Positions 46,203 to 55,525 of a stretch of DNA of 64,000 nucleotides are shown one piece after another. Under the pieces are notes generated by a model. The model saw only the letters and a program-made list of their open reading frames with translations. It searched no databases and was not told where the DNA came from. Made by a program: the position numbers and the translations under genes. Position 1 is the stretch's first letter. Every line of letters begins with the position of its first letter. Source of the DNA: Bacillus sp. T3 (lineage in GTDB: Bacteria; Bacillota; Bacilli; Bacillales; Cytobacillaceae); NCBI RefSeq assembly GCF_033449965.1, contig NZ_CP137761.1, forward strand, positions 2,790,001 to 2,854,000. Direction: 5' to 3'.

Positions 46203-47138
46203 ATGTATGACTTTCATACCCACTTCATCCCAGAAGAAGTCATTTTTTGGTTAAAAGACAATATGCAAGCAGTGAATGCAAAATGGATAAAAAAGGAAAA
46301 TAGTTCAGAAGACTTCTTATTAGTTAATGGAAAATGGGGATTTGAGTTAAAAGAAGTATTCTATCACTTAGATTTATTTTTACACGAACAAGAAAAAGCT
46401 GGTGTAAACCATTCGATGATATCTCCAGTACCTCAGCTATTCATGTACGATTTTCCCATTGAAATATCAATGGAAGTCTCTAAACTCTACAATCAATCAT
46501 TATCTAAACTGGTAAAAACTCATCCAAACAAATTATCAGGTTTAGCAACAGTCCCATTAACGAAACCTGATTGTGCTGCACAAATCTTAAATGAGGCAAT
46601 GCATAATGGCCTCCAAGGAGCCATTATTGGTCCAGGCTTACCAGGTCATTTACTTTCGGATCCGTTTTTCACTCCATTTTTTGAAGAGGCTAACCGCCTT
46701 AAAGCCATTCTTTTTATCCATCCCTTATTAAGTGAGGACCCACGATTAAAGAGTAAAATGATGCCTAATTTAATCGGTGTCCCTTGGGAAACAACTGTTT
46801 GTGCGACGGATCTACTGTTAAGTGGTATGTTGGATCAATATCCAAATATGAAAGTTCTACTTGCACATGGTGGTGGTTTTCTTCCATATCAAATAGGGCG
46901 ACTTGATAAAGGCTTTGAAAAATGGACGGCAGTGTCTACCAATTTACAAGCACCACCATCACAATACTTGAAGCGATTCTGGTTTGATAATGTTCTTTGG
47001 AACCCAGAAAGCTTGGAGTATCTCATCAAAACGGTGGGTGTAAATCGAGTGGTTCCAGGTTCAGACTATCCGTTTGATTTATGTGCTTGGCCACCAAAGG
47101 AAACACATTATCAAGGGATTAAAAGTTTACTTGAATAA
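46203..47138 (+). CDS. praH: Amidohydrolase-family decarboxylase (ACMSD-like), probable 5-carboxy-2-hydroxymuconate-6-semialdehyde decarboxylase
   Basis: Amidohydrolase_2-family metal enzyme of 311 residues. Metal-site pieces: MYDFHTHFIPEEV (H-x-H) at the N-terminus, ILFIHPLL, VLLAHGGGFLPYQIGRLDKG and GSDYPFDLC. This is the pattern of ACMSD, which decarboxylates a ring-fission semialdehyde. In the Paenibacillus pra pathway the homologue removes the carboxyl left by protocatechuate 2,3-cleavage, giving 2-hydroxymuconate semialdehyde for praB. Here it follows the iclR gene on the opposite strand to the rest of the pathway. TTAGGAG precedes the ATG. Confidence 0.78.
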   Translation: MYDFHTHFIPEEVIFWLKDNMQAVNAKWIKKENSSEDFLLVNGKWGFELKEVFYHLDLFLHEQEKAGVNHSMISPVPQLFMYDFPIEISMEVSKLYNQSLSKLVKTHPNKLSGLATVPLTKPDCAAQILNEAMHNGLQGAIIGPGLPGHLLSDPFFTPFFEEANRLKAILFIHPLLSEDPRLKSKMMPNLIGVPWETTVCATDLLLSGMLDQYPNMKVLLAHGGGFLPYQIGRLDKGFEKWTAVSTNLQAPPSQYLKRFWFDNVLWNPESLEYLIKTVGVNRVVPGSDYPFDLCAWPPKETHYQGIKSLLE

Positions 47139-47213
47139 GCATTTGTCGATAATTATTACCATCAGCCTTCCCGCTTCAATTTAAAATCATGTTATTGACG
47201 GGTAATAAAAAAT

Positions 47214-47264
47214 GAAACTGCATCCTCGATTGTTAAATTGATTTCCTATCGAAGGTGCAGTCTT
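47214..47264. terminator. Imperfect hairpin between convergent genes
   Basis: GAAACTGCATCCTCGAT and ATCGAAGGTGCAGTCTTC pair with few mismatches, between the decarboxylase gene and the PucR-type gene. Confidence 0.45.
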
Positions 47265-47280
47265 CATGTTTTACTCTTTA

Positions 47281-49509
47281 CTATGGATGCATGATCGTAT
47301 TTTTCTCTATCTCATTTCCATACATATCATAAAGCTTAAGTGCCATCATTAAATTAAATCGAACCTCAGCGTCACTTAATTGGACCTCCAATAAAGATTC
47401 AATTTTCTCCAAACGGTAGAGTAACGAACTTCTGTGAATATAGAGCTCTTCTGCAGTACTTTTTACATTGCCATTATTTTGAAGAAATGTATGTAGTGTA
47501 TTAACCAGATCCGTATTTTTTCCTTCAGAATAGCTCAACAGGGGACCTAGTTGTTTTTTTACAAAAAGGTCAACAGCAATAGAATGATTCAAATGATGTA
47601 AAATAGCATAAGAACCAAGCTCATCAAATAATGAAAAACCGATATGATTTAATCGGCTACTAACTATGTTTAGTGCCTGAATGGCTTGTTGATAGCTTAC
47701 GAAATAGTCATTGATTGTAGTCGTTTTTCCTCCTACCCCCATTAATAGTTTGCTTTTAATAGAGGTTTCTTTAGCCCAACTACTAATCTTATTGAAAAGT
47801 GTCAGCCAAAACTTCTTCGAAAGGCTTCCTTCGCTATTCTCTGGGACTATTAGTATATACTTCTTATCATGGTAGGAAGCTAAAATCGAAGGATTATCCT
47901 TCTTAAGATTGGACTTAATATAATCCCATATAAGGTCTTTTTTCTTCTCCTGGTCAAAAAGATTGATGCCTTTTAATTCCGATTCATCAAGTATCATGGA
48001 AAAAACAGCAAGTTGATGACTTTGAAAGAGATTCCATTGAAAGAGATTAGCATATTGAATAATTGTATTATTATCTTCAATTTTTTCTGTTAACAGTTTA
48101 TTGATAAAACTATCTTTCGCCTGTTCTTTTGCATCAAAAACAAGCTTTTGCTTGATAAATTGGATTGAGCAAACATTCCTAGCTAACTCGATGGTTAAGC
48201 GATCAAATTCATCTAAATCCTCTATAGGCTTTCGAAGAGCTAAATAACCAACTGCATTCCCTTCACCTTTTATCATCCAAAATGTGTATACCTCTAAACT
48301 GTTTGGATCGTCTATTGTAAAATAGTCCCGGTTAGTAACATGATTTTTTTCTGTGATGGCAAATGAAGAAATACGTTCCTGAGCTTCCTTTCCGATTTTC
48401 TCAACTAAGGTATCACAAGCAATCATTCTCATAAAACGATCAAATAAGAAAATTGGATTTTGAAACAGGTTTGCAAGCATAGAAGTAATTCCATCAAAAT
48501 TGTCAACCTCAACAGATTCCTTGACGAGTGCCTGTTGATATTCCAGAAAAAATTGAAGACGATTCTTATGTTCTTTCTCATTATTAAATAAGCGTGCATT
48601 TTCAATAATGGTAACTACATGATTAGATAACAGTTCCAACATTCTTAAATCATCTTCTGAAAAAACTTCATCTTTTTCGTTCTCTATGTGGAGCACCCCG
48701 ATAGTATTTAAGTCAATCACCAAAGGAATAGTCAATTGTCGACCGCCAGTTTTTTCTAAGTAGGGAAAATAATTTAGTAAATAGTTTTCTTTAATTATGA
48801 TTTTTTGAGGATGTTCAATATTTCCATAGGAAGGTTGTTGAAAAACGAAACAGTTATCTTTCTCGTTAAATAAATAAATACAGGCAAAATCTGCATTTGT
48901 TCCTTTACCAGCTCTAGATGTTACTTCGGCTATATGCTTTTCGATTGGGGCGTTAAGGGACAGATTCTTACTTATCCATTCAATTCCCTCTATTTTTTTA
49001 ATTTGAGATTTTTTTTGACTTACCATTCTCATTGCTAGAGCAACGTCTTTTCCAAATTCCTCAAAATGTTTTTCCATATCTAAAAGCGGGATATAATTTA
49101 AAAAGCCAACAATGCAAAATCCCAATTGTTCGTTCGCATCATTTAACGGAACTGTAAACCAAGTTTTAACATTCGCCTCTTTTAAAATTTTTGAAAGCTG
49201 ACAGAAATCCGGTGGATCAGCATTTTCATAGGTTAAGCTTTGAGAAAATAGCTTTGGGGAGCACTGATTTATATAAATAGGAAAAGAATCTGACACGGAT
49301 GTTAAGTTTTCGCTCCAAGCTTTCGGAACAAATTTTCCATCCTTGCTAAGGATTACACCGACAAAATCGCAATATAACTCGGCGTGGAAGGATGAAGTCA
49401 AATATTGAAGCACTTCTTCCTCCGTATCAAATTTTATTAGGTGTCGTGCTGTTGATCGCAGGTGATTCTCTAATTTTTTTATTAATCGATCTTTCTCATG
49501 AACTGGCAC
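47281..49509 (-). CDS. PucR-type regulator with GAF domains
   Basis: Large regulator of about 742 residues. Two or three GAF-like sensor regions cover roughly residues 20-330 (for example NADFACIYLFNEKDNCFVFQ and IPLVIDLNTIGVLHIENEKD). A GGDEF-like CdaR domain comes before the C-terminal PucR helix-turn-helix at about 670-735 (TFLQNNGNVKSTAEELYIHR, then SSLLYRLEKIESLLEVQL). GTG at 49509 with GGGGG upstream is the likely start; the frame opens nine codons earlier. It lies between the aromatic pathway and the importer and may switch both on in response to a ligand (inference). Single gene. Confidence 0.82.
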   Translation of the reverse strand: MPVHEKDRLIKKLENHLRSTARHLIKFDTEEEVLQYLTSSFHAELYCDFVGVILSKDGKFVPKAWSENLTSVSDSFPIYINQCSPKLFSQSLTYENADPPDFCQLSKILKEANVKTWFTVPLNDANEQLGFCIVGFLNYIPLLDMEKHFEEFGKDVALAMRMVSQKKSQIKKIEGIEWISKNLSLNAPIEKHIAEVTSRAGKGTNADFACIYLFNEKDNCFVFQQPSYGNIEHPQKIIIKENYLLNYFPYLEKTGGRQLTIPLVIDLNTIGVLHIENEKDEVFSEDDLRMLELLSNHVVTIIENARLFNNEKEHKNRLQFFLEYQQALVKESVEVDNFDGITSMLANLFQNPIFLFDRFMRMIACDTLVEKIGKEAQERISSFAITEKNHVTNRDYFTIDDPNSLEVYTFWMIKGEGNAVGYLALRKPIEDLDEFDRLTIELARNVCSIQFIKQKLVFDAKEQAKDSFINKLLTEKIEDNNTIIQYANLFQWNLFQSHQLAVFSMILDESELKGINLFDQEKKKDLIWDYIKSNLKKDNPSILASYHDKKYILIVPENSEGSLSKKFWLTLFNKISSWAKETSIKSKLLMGVGGKTTTINDYFVSYQQAIQALNIVSSRLNHIGFSLFDELGSYAILHHLNHSIAVDLFVKKQLGPLLSYSEGKNTDLVNTLHTFLQNNGNVKSTAEELYIHRSSLLYRLEKIESLLEVQLSDAEVRFNLMMALKLYDMYGNEIEKNTIMHP

Positions 49510-49621
49510 TTCACATCCCCCTTTCTTTCCCATCATTATTATTGTAATGCAAAAATATGATTTTTAATAATAATAATTTTCGTAATTTTTAAATTATTTA
49601 TCCATTACCAAATCACCACAT

Positions 49622-49653
49622 TAAAAAGTCCAGAAGGTTATTTTCTTCTGGAC
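49622..49653 (-). terminator. Terminator of the ABC importer operon
   Basis: GTCCAGAAG and CTTCTGGAC stem with TTTTT on the minus strand, after the last importer gene (49763). Confidence 0.8.
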
Positions 49654-49762
49654 GATTCCATCATCTCTAACTGCTTTTAGCTTATATTCGAATGTTAGTT
49701 GGATTAATAGATCTCATTGATTATTCTCCTTAGATGGAACAGTAATCATACTTTACATTTGA

Positions 49763-50491
49763 CTAACAAGCCTCAACTTTCAAACCAAGGTAAGCTGACA
49801 TCACCTGAGGGTTGGCAGCTATTTCCTCGCTTGAACCATGTAAAATAATGTTCCCTTGATCCATTACATAAGCCCTATCTGCAACTTTAAGAGCGGCTTT
49901 AACATTTTGTTCGACCAAAATAATCATTGTACCTAGGTCATTCTTAATTACCTTTAGTGTATCTAAAATTTCATTGACAATTTTCGGTGCCAAACCCATA
50001 GAGGGTTCATCCAATAATATTATTTTCGGATTCGACATTAAGCCTCGGCCAATAGCTAACATTTGCTGTTCGCCTCCGCTTAGGTTTCCTCCAATATTAT
50101 TCAAATGTTTTTTTAAACCTGGAAACATATCCAGTATTTTCGTTAAATTATCCTGGGCAAGATTCTTTTCTTTATAATATTTGGAATACATCCCCAACAT
50201 TAGGTTTTCTTTTACAGTCAGATTCGTAAAAATCTGCCTGCCTTCTGGAACTAAGCTTAGTCCCTTCCCCACTACTTTATGGGCAGGGTATTTATTCATT
50301 ACCTTGTCATCTAGCATGACGGTTCCAGAAGTTGGTCTGTAGAGGCCTCCTAAGGTATTTAGTAAGGTACTTTTCCCAGCCCCATTTGCACCGATAATTG
50401 CCACAATTTCACCTTTATTTACTTGTACGTTAACTCCGTGGAGAATCTCAATTTTCCCTATATGAGTAGTTAGGTCTTGAACTTTAAGCAT
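49763..50491 (-). CDS. livF: ABC transporter ATP-binding protein LivF-like
   Basis: ATPase subunit of a branched-chain-amino-acid-type (HAAT) importer, about 242 residues. Walker A GANGAGKST, signature LSGGEQQMLAIGRGL, Walker B IILLDEPSMGL, and the H-loop are present. The ATG at 50491 overlaps the end of livG, with AGGAGG upstream inside livG. Last of the operon J-H-M-G-F. Given the neighbours, the cargo is probably an aromatic or aryl acid rather than leucine (inference). Confidence 0.92.
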   Translation of the reverse strand: MLKVQDLTTHIGKIEILHGVNVQVNKGEIVAIIGANGAGKSTLLNTLGGLYRPTSGTVMLDDKVMNKYPAHKVVGKGLSLVPEGRQIFTNLTVKENLMLGMYSKYYKEKNLAQDNLTKILDMFPGLKKHLNNIGGNLSGGEQQMLAIGRGLMSNPKIILLDEPSMGLAPKIVNEILDTLKVIKNDLGTMIILVEQNVKAALKVADRAYVMDQGNIILHGSSEEIAANPQVMSAYLGLKVEAC

Positions 50492-51260
50492 ATTCAACCG
50501 CCTCCTCTCCTAAATAGGCAGCAATCACCTGTTCATTTTTTTGAATTTCTTCAGGTGTACCCTCGGCAATTTTCTTGCCAAAGTCAATAACGACAATTCG
50601 GTCAGCAAGCTCCATAATTGTTGCCATTTTGTGTTCTACGAACAGAAAGGAATGACCTTTTGCCTTAAGGTCTTGAATATATCCAGCCATCCGATTTGTT
50701 TCTGTATCATTTAATCCAGCCATCGGTTCGTCTAACATAATAAATTCTGGTTCATACACAATCGCCCTGGCGAATTCTAATTGTTTTTGCAAGCCGTAGG
50801 ACAGCTGTCCCGCCTTCTCAAACATTAACTCTTCTAGCTCAACCATCTTTATTGCTTTTAAAGCTAAGTCATAGGCTAAATTTTCATCCTTTTTAATTCT
50901 AGGTAAACGAAAAGCAGAATTTAATACATTTGTCTTTAATTTAACGTGAGCTCCCATCATCACATTTTCCAGAACCGTCATATTTTTGAAGATTTGAAGG
51001 TTTTGAAAGGTTCTCGAAATCCCCTGCTCAGCTAATTGAGATATTCTTTGTCCTGTTAGTCTTTTACCTTTAAAAACTACCTCTCCTTTCGTTGGAGGAA
51101 GGAAACAGGAAATCATATTAAATAGAGTGGTTTTCCCTGCACCATTTGGGCCAATGACAGCTACAATTTCCCCTTCACCAACTTCAAAACTAACATCTGA
51201 GACAGCAGTAACTCCACCAAATTGTTTTGTTAACCCTTTAACTTCAAGTAAATTGGGCAT
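50484..51260 (-). CDS. livG: ABC transporter ATP-binding protein LivG-like
   Basis: Second ATPase of the HAAT-type importer, 258 residues. Walker A GPNGAGKTTLFNMI, signature LSYGLQKQLEFARAI, Walker B FIMLDEPMAGL, and the C-terminal BCA_ABC tail VIDFGKKIAEGTPEEIQKN. It starts 2 bp after livM stops and overlaps livF by 8 bp, so the two ATPases are translationally coupled. AGGAG precedes the ATG. Confidence 0.93.
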   Translation of the reverse strand: MPNLLEVKGLTKQFGGVTAVSDVSFEVGEGEIVAVIGPNGAGKTTLFNMISCFLPPTKGEVVFKGKRLTGQRISQLAEQGISRTFQNLQIFKNMTVLENVMMGAHVKLKTNVLNSAFRLPRIKKDENLAYDLALKAIKMVELEELMFEKAGQLSYGLQKQLEFARAIVYEPEFIMLDEPMAGLNDTETNRMAGYIQDLKAKGHSFLFVEHKMATIMELADRIVVIDFGKKIAEGTPEEIQKNEQVIAAYLGEEAVEYA

Positions 51261-51261
51261 A

Positions 51262-52296
51262 TTAAACTCCTTTCTCAGAGACCATCTCTTTTTGAAGCTT
51301 CGCAGCTAGATGCTTTTTATTTTTATCCTTTTGAAAAAGCTTTGTTATTGAGGGCATTAGCCCCTTCGGCAAAAACATCATCATTAATATAATGATAAAT
51401 CCGTAAACAACAATCTCCACTTCCCCACTGATCCCAAAATACGTATGGCCTACAAAACGAATGGCTTCATTTAAAAACATGATAATGGTTGTTCCTAAGA
51501 CTGCTCCCCAAATGGAACTTGCTCCTCCAACCATAACCATTATTAAAAACAGGATTGATTTTGTTATATAAAATGTGGGCGGGGCTACAAAGGTAATGTA
51601 ATGAGCATAGACACTTCCAGCTAATGAGGCGAAGGCGGCACTTAAGGCAAAAATGGCAACTTTGTATTTTGAAACTTGTACGCCGAGCGTTTCAGTTGCA
51701 ATTTCACTATCATGAATACTCCTTAAAACTCTTCCTACATGTGAGCGCACGATATTCAGGGATAAAATTAGTACGAGAATAGCAATCCCCCAAACAAAAA
51801 AGTAGAAAAACAACTTATCAATGAGTGATATCCCAAAAATAGAAAGAGTAGGTATGCCAACTAATCCAGCAGCTCCTCCCGTCCATTCATTCAAACCTAA
51901 AATTAAAATATAGAAAATAATGTTAATTCCAAGTGTAGCTAAGGCAAGAAAATGCCCCTTCAGTTTTAAAATGGGGATCCCTATGACATAAGCAAGAATG
52001 AACGTAAAAACCATCCCAATCAAAATGGCTAGCCAGGGAGATATTTGATAGGTTGTTGTTAGAACTCCAGAAGCGTAGGCTCCAATTCCAAAGAATGCGG
52101 CATGGCCAAGCGAGATTTGCCCGGCGTAACCGATTAATAAACATAAGCCAATCGCCACAACTGAATAAATCCCAATTAAAATTAAAATGGTAAAAATATA
52201 CTGAGATTGAATAACGAAAGGAAGGATTAAGACCAGTGCTGTTAAAAACAATAGTGGCTTTGCCCTACTGCCATGTAATTCATTTTCCAACTTCAT
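51262..52296 (-). CDS. livM: ABC transporter permease LivM-like
   Basis: Membrane permease of the importer, about 344 residues with eight to nine helices. The motif GYAGQISLGHAAFFGIGAYASG is diagnostic for LivM permeases, as is SIHDSEIATETLGVQVSKYKV, the loop that contacts the ATPase. The ATG at 52296 follows GGGGGTG; a GTG three codons earlier is inside that site. 15 bp after livH. Confidence 0.92.
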   Translation of the reverse strand: MKLENELHGSRAKPLLFLTALVLILPFVIQSQYIFTILILIGIYSVVAIGLCLLIGYAGQISLGHAAFFGIGAYASGVLTTTYQISPWLAILIGMVFTFILAYVIGIPILKLKGHFLALATLGINIIFYILILGLNEWTGGAAGLVGIPTLSIFGISLIDKLFFYFFVWGIAILVLILSLNIVRSHVGRVLRSIHDSEIATETLGVQVSKYKVAIFALSAAFASLAGSVYAHYITFVAPPTFYITKSILFLIMVMVGGASSIWGAVLGTTIIMFLNEAIRFVGHTYFGISGEVEIVVYGFIIILMMMFLPKGLMPSITKLFQKDKNKKHLAAKLQKEMVSEKGV

Positions 52297-52311
52297 TATA
52301 TACACCCCCTA

Positions 52312-53184
52312 TTAAACTCTTTCTCCCGAAGCTCTGGCGAATATTCCATTAGGTTTAAGGAATAAAACCAGGATTAAAACAGCAAACGTAATCGCATCAC
52401 TATAGAAGGTCGATATATAGGCGCTTGAAAAGGCTTCCAACAATCCAACAATTAGTGCCCCTGCTACAGCTCCAGGAATACTGTGCATTCCTCCTATCAC
52501 CATTCCTACAAAGCCTTTTACTCCAATCAAAAAGCCCATCTCATAGGTTGCATCAGTAATAGGGGCAATCATAATCCCGGCAATCGCACCTAAAGCCGCA
52601 GCAAGTGTAAAGGCCAAGGCCGACATCGTACTTGTATTGATCCCCATCAGCTTTGCCGCACGCGGATTCTTTTCACTGGCTCTTAATGCAGATCCAATAT
52701 AAGTTTTTTCAAAAAACAGGTAAAGAACGGCAAGCAGGATCAATAATACAACAAAGATGATAATACTTTGCGGATTGATCATGGCACCCATGAACTGAAA
52801 TGGTTCTCCCTTAATAATCGGAGCCAATTGTTTTGGATTTGTTCCCCATACGATGAGCCCCATACCTTTTAAAAAGGTCGACAATCCAATCGTGATAATG
52901 ATCAAGATGATGACGGAGGTGTCTCGAGCATATAATATGGCCGTTCTTTCAATAATCAATCCAATTACTGCTGTAATCAGGGTTGCAAGAATAATCGAAA
53001 CAAACATCGGGAATCCAGCATTTGCAAAGGTAATGCAAGTTAATGCCCCAATCATGGCAAATTCACCTTGAGCAAAATTTAAGACTCCCGTTATGTTATA
53101 TATGGTTACAAAGCCAATAGCCAATAATGCATAAATACTCCCAACGGTTAAACCCGTTACTAAATACTGCATTAGTAAGTCCAT
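52312..53184 (-). CDS. livH: ABC transporter permease LivH-like
   Basis: Second membrane permease, about 290 residues. It has the LivH N-terminus YLVTGLTVGSIYALLAIGFV, then YNITGVLNFAQGEFAMIGAL and the ATPase-contact loop ALRASEKNPRAAKLMGINTS. The frame extends to 53244, but that would run through a hairpin; the ATG at 53184 has GGTGGGAG upstream and gives the usual family start. A hairpin separates it from the binding protein gene. Confidence 0.92.
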   Translation of the reverse strand: MDLLMQYLVTGLTVGSIYALLAIGFVTIYNITGVLNFAQGEFAMIGALTCITFANAGFPMFVSIILATLITAVIGLIIERTAILYARDTSVIILIIITIGLSTFLKGMGLIVWGTNPKQLAPIIKGEPFQFMGAMINPQSIIIFVVLLILLAVLYLFFEKTYIGSALRASEKNPRAAKLMGINTSTMSALAFTLAAALGAIAGIMIAPITDATYEMGFLIGVKGFVGMVIGGMHSIPGAVAGALIVGLLEAFSSAYISTFYSDAITFAVLILVLFLKPNGIFARASGERV

Positions 53185-53207
53185 TCTCCCACCCCTTTCA
53201 TTATGCA

Positions 53208-53245
53208 GATGACATATAAGAGGACAAACCATCTTATATGTCATC
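53208..53245 (-). terminator. Intercistronic hairpin between binding protein and permease genes
   Basis: GATGACATATAAGA and TCTTATATGTCATC form a perfect 14-bp stem with a 10-base loop, without a good T-run. Likely to protect the upstream message or reduce readthrough so that the binding protein is made in excess (inference). Confidence 0.65.
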
Positions 53246-53267
53246 CTCTAAACTATGAAACTTACTT

Positions 53268-54423
53268 TTAGTCGTTATACTTCCATTGATTATTCTCAAT
53301 TCCAAGGATGGCAAATCCATCTTCATGTGGTCCGACATAATCAGACTGTAAATTAAACGTACCTGTTAAGCCTGCGTATTCTTTTACATCCTTCTTTAAA
53401 TAGTTATGAATCTGTTCCTGGAGTGGTATTTCCAGCTTTGATAGCATTAATTAATATTTGAAACCCATCTGCAGCATGGGCTGTAAAGTTATCTGGATCA
53501 CTATTAAACATTTCTCGATAATCTGAGCGAAATGCAGCTAAACGCTGCTTTTGATCTCCATCCGGCAACTGATCTACAACACTTAATTTACTTCCAATGA
53601 CATATAGATTTTCATTATTATCTTTAACTTGGTCTAAGAATCCTTGATTGGCCGAAGCAGAAGATTGAATCATCGGTATTTCGAATCCTAAAGATTTAAA
53701 GTTTCGAGCTACAATTCCAGCTCCAGGAGTTCTTGACCATACAACCACAGCTTGTGGGTTCTTTTTACGAATATTAGTCAATTGAATCGTCATATCTGTT
53801 GCAGTGGCATCGAATTCTTCGTGTGCTACGATCTCAATCCCATTCTTTTTCGCAACCTTTTCAAAGGATGGAAGCCCATCAACACCAAATCCATCACGTG
53901 CATTGATCCATGCTACCTTTTTGATATTGTTTTTCTTAAAGAACTTAATCATTAAGTTTGAATTGGTTTCGTTGCTTGGTGCCATTTGATAGATTCCTTT
54001 TGTGCTAGGAGCCACTGGAGCTACAGTCATTAATGGCAGCCCTGCCCCAGTTACCTTTGGTAAAATGGCCATTGATGTACTTGCCTGCGTTGCTCCAACT
54101 ATTGCCACTACACCTTCAGAAATAAGTTTATCTGCTGCAACCACAGCTTTTGTATCGTCTGTTTCATAGTCTTGCATTACGATTTCTATTTTCTTACCAT
54201 TAATTGGTCCTTCGTCATCTAATTGTTTTTGGAGAACCTTTACTAAGTTTGCTTGCGTTGAACCCAAGGTTGATGCAGGACCAGTTTGAGCAAAAATAGC
54301 TCCAATCTTAATCACGTCTGCCTTAGAGCTTCCTGAACTTGTTGTGGCTGAATTACTAGAATTACATGCAGTAAAAACTAATAATAGAGAAACAATTAAA
54401 CCTAACAACCCAAACTTCTTCAT
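53268..54423 (-). CDS. ABC transporter substrate-binding lipoprotein LivJ-like, frameshifted as given
   Basis: Periplasmic-binding-type lipoprotein of the HAAT importer. A lipobox FTAC follows the signal peptide MKKFGLLGLIVSLLLV, so Cys20 would be lipidated. The ligand-binding fold starts DVIKIGAIFAQTGPASTLGS. Near 53417-53421 an extra G ends the frame after GNTTPG; the C-terminus continues as EQIHNYLKKDVKEYAGLTGT to 53268. Restored length is 384 residues, normal for the family. It is the first gene of the importer operon. Family members in aromatic-degrading bacteria bind aryl acids. Confidence 0.87.
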
Positions 54424-54940
54424 TTGTTTTTCCCCCTTTAGTTAACTTCGGTTTTAATGTAGTAAAAAAAGAGAATCATCACGCCAACTGCGAAAATGAA
54501 CTAATATCTTCGCATTAAATCCTCCTTTACCTTTTTTGTGTTTTTTCTGAGCACATTAGCTTGTTTATTAATTATGTAAGGATCCCTCAGAAATGTAACC
54601 GCTTTCCTAAAAATCCATTAACAAAGGTGATAATAGTGTTTTTGAACCAGTTGGCTTAAACTATCCCTATTATAGATTGAATTTTCAGAATACAATACCG
54701 ACAAAACAAACGAATTGACTCTCAATTTTTCCGCAAATTTGTGGAAATAAGAATAAAGTAAAAAGCGTAATCGGGTGACAAACCGATTACGCTTCTTTCT
54801 AAAACAACTTAGGGTATTATAGGGAACTAAGACAAATCAAAGCTTAATATTTCATAGATTGTATGATCATTTTGAGTATATAGGCTATTTCAGGTTCCTT
54901 TTTAAACAATTCCGTACCTGTTAAATTCCCTTGCTTTCTT
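54424..54940. other. Intergenic region upstream of the importer operon
   Basis: No gene seen. It should hold the importer promoter. The terminator at 54763-54794 of the next operon lies within. The 17-bp motif of the other catabolic operons was not found here. Confidence 0.4.
54763..54794 (-). terminator. Terminator of the DUF4240/SMI1 operon
   Basis: AAGCGTAATCGG and CCGATTACGCTT form a perfect 12-bp stem, with TTTTT on the minus strand. Confidence 0.8.
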
Positions 54941-55486
54941 TTAACCTAGTGGTTCTTCTCCAAATCTTTCCCATAGAACTGGGAATATTTCTTCTAAATC
55001 ATCTTCTTCCCAATCAAATTCTATGTCAGTTATTGGTTGTAGCCCCTTCTTGTCAAGAGCTTCTAATAACTCATTATGGATTTCGTCATTCCATTCAATA
55101 TCACCCGTCTTTATAAGCGTATAGGCATCTAGCCCAACTGAGAGTAATTCTTCATTTTGAGGAAAGCCTTCATCATCAAGGTTATCATCATTTATGTATT
55201 CTGCTAAAAATTCGGGGTCTTCCATTACCTTGTTATATATTTCTTCTCCCTGACCAATCAGCCATCCTCTGAAATAGTCAAAAGCATCGTCAGAACAGCC
55301 ACCCATCAAAACATATGCCGCTCCCCATAAACGGGATTGATAACTAGCGTACATTATTTCTTGAAATATAAATTCAAAGTCTACTACTTCTTCTAATCTC
55401 TTTTGAGCTAATTCCTCTGTTAACCATTCTGCTTGATCAAATTCTCTGGACTTTTCAATTAATCTCCAAAATTCCTTCTTTTCCAA
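54941..55486 (-). CDS. DUF4240 domain protein
   Basis: About 181 residues, acidic and helical. KKEFWRLIEKSRE at the start, YQSRLWGAAYVLMGGCSDDAFDYFRGWLIGQG in the middle are typical for DUF4240, a family common next to toxin or WGR-domain genes. No activity is known. The start is a TTG at 55486 eight bases after AAAGGG. It follows the SMI1-DUF4241 gene in one unit (39 bp gap). Confidence 0.72.
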   Translation of the reverse strand: MEKKEFWRLIEKSREFDQAEWLTEELAQKRLEEVVDFEFIFQEIMYASYQSRLWGAAYVLMGGCSDDAFDYFRGWLIGQGEEIYNKVMEDPEFLAEYINDDNLDDEGFPQNEELLSVGLDAYTLIKTGDIEWNDEIHNELLEALDKKGLQPITDIEFDWEEDDLEEIFPVLWERFGEEPLG

Positions 55487-55525
55487 TGTATACACCCTTT
55501 CCTTAATTAATTTATCTCTAAGTAT

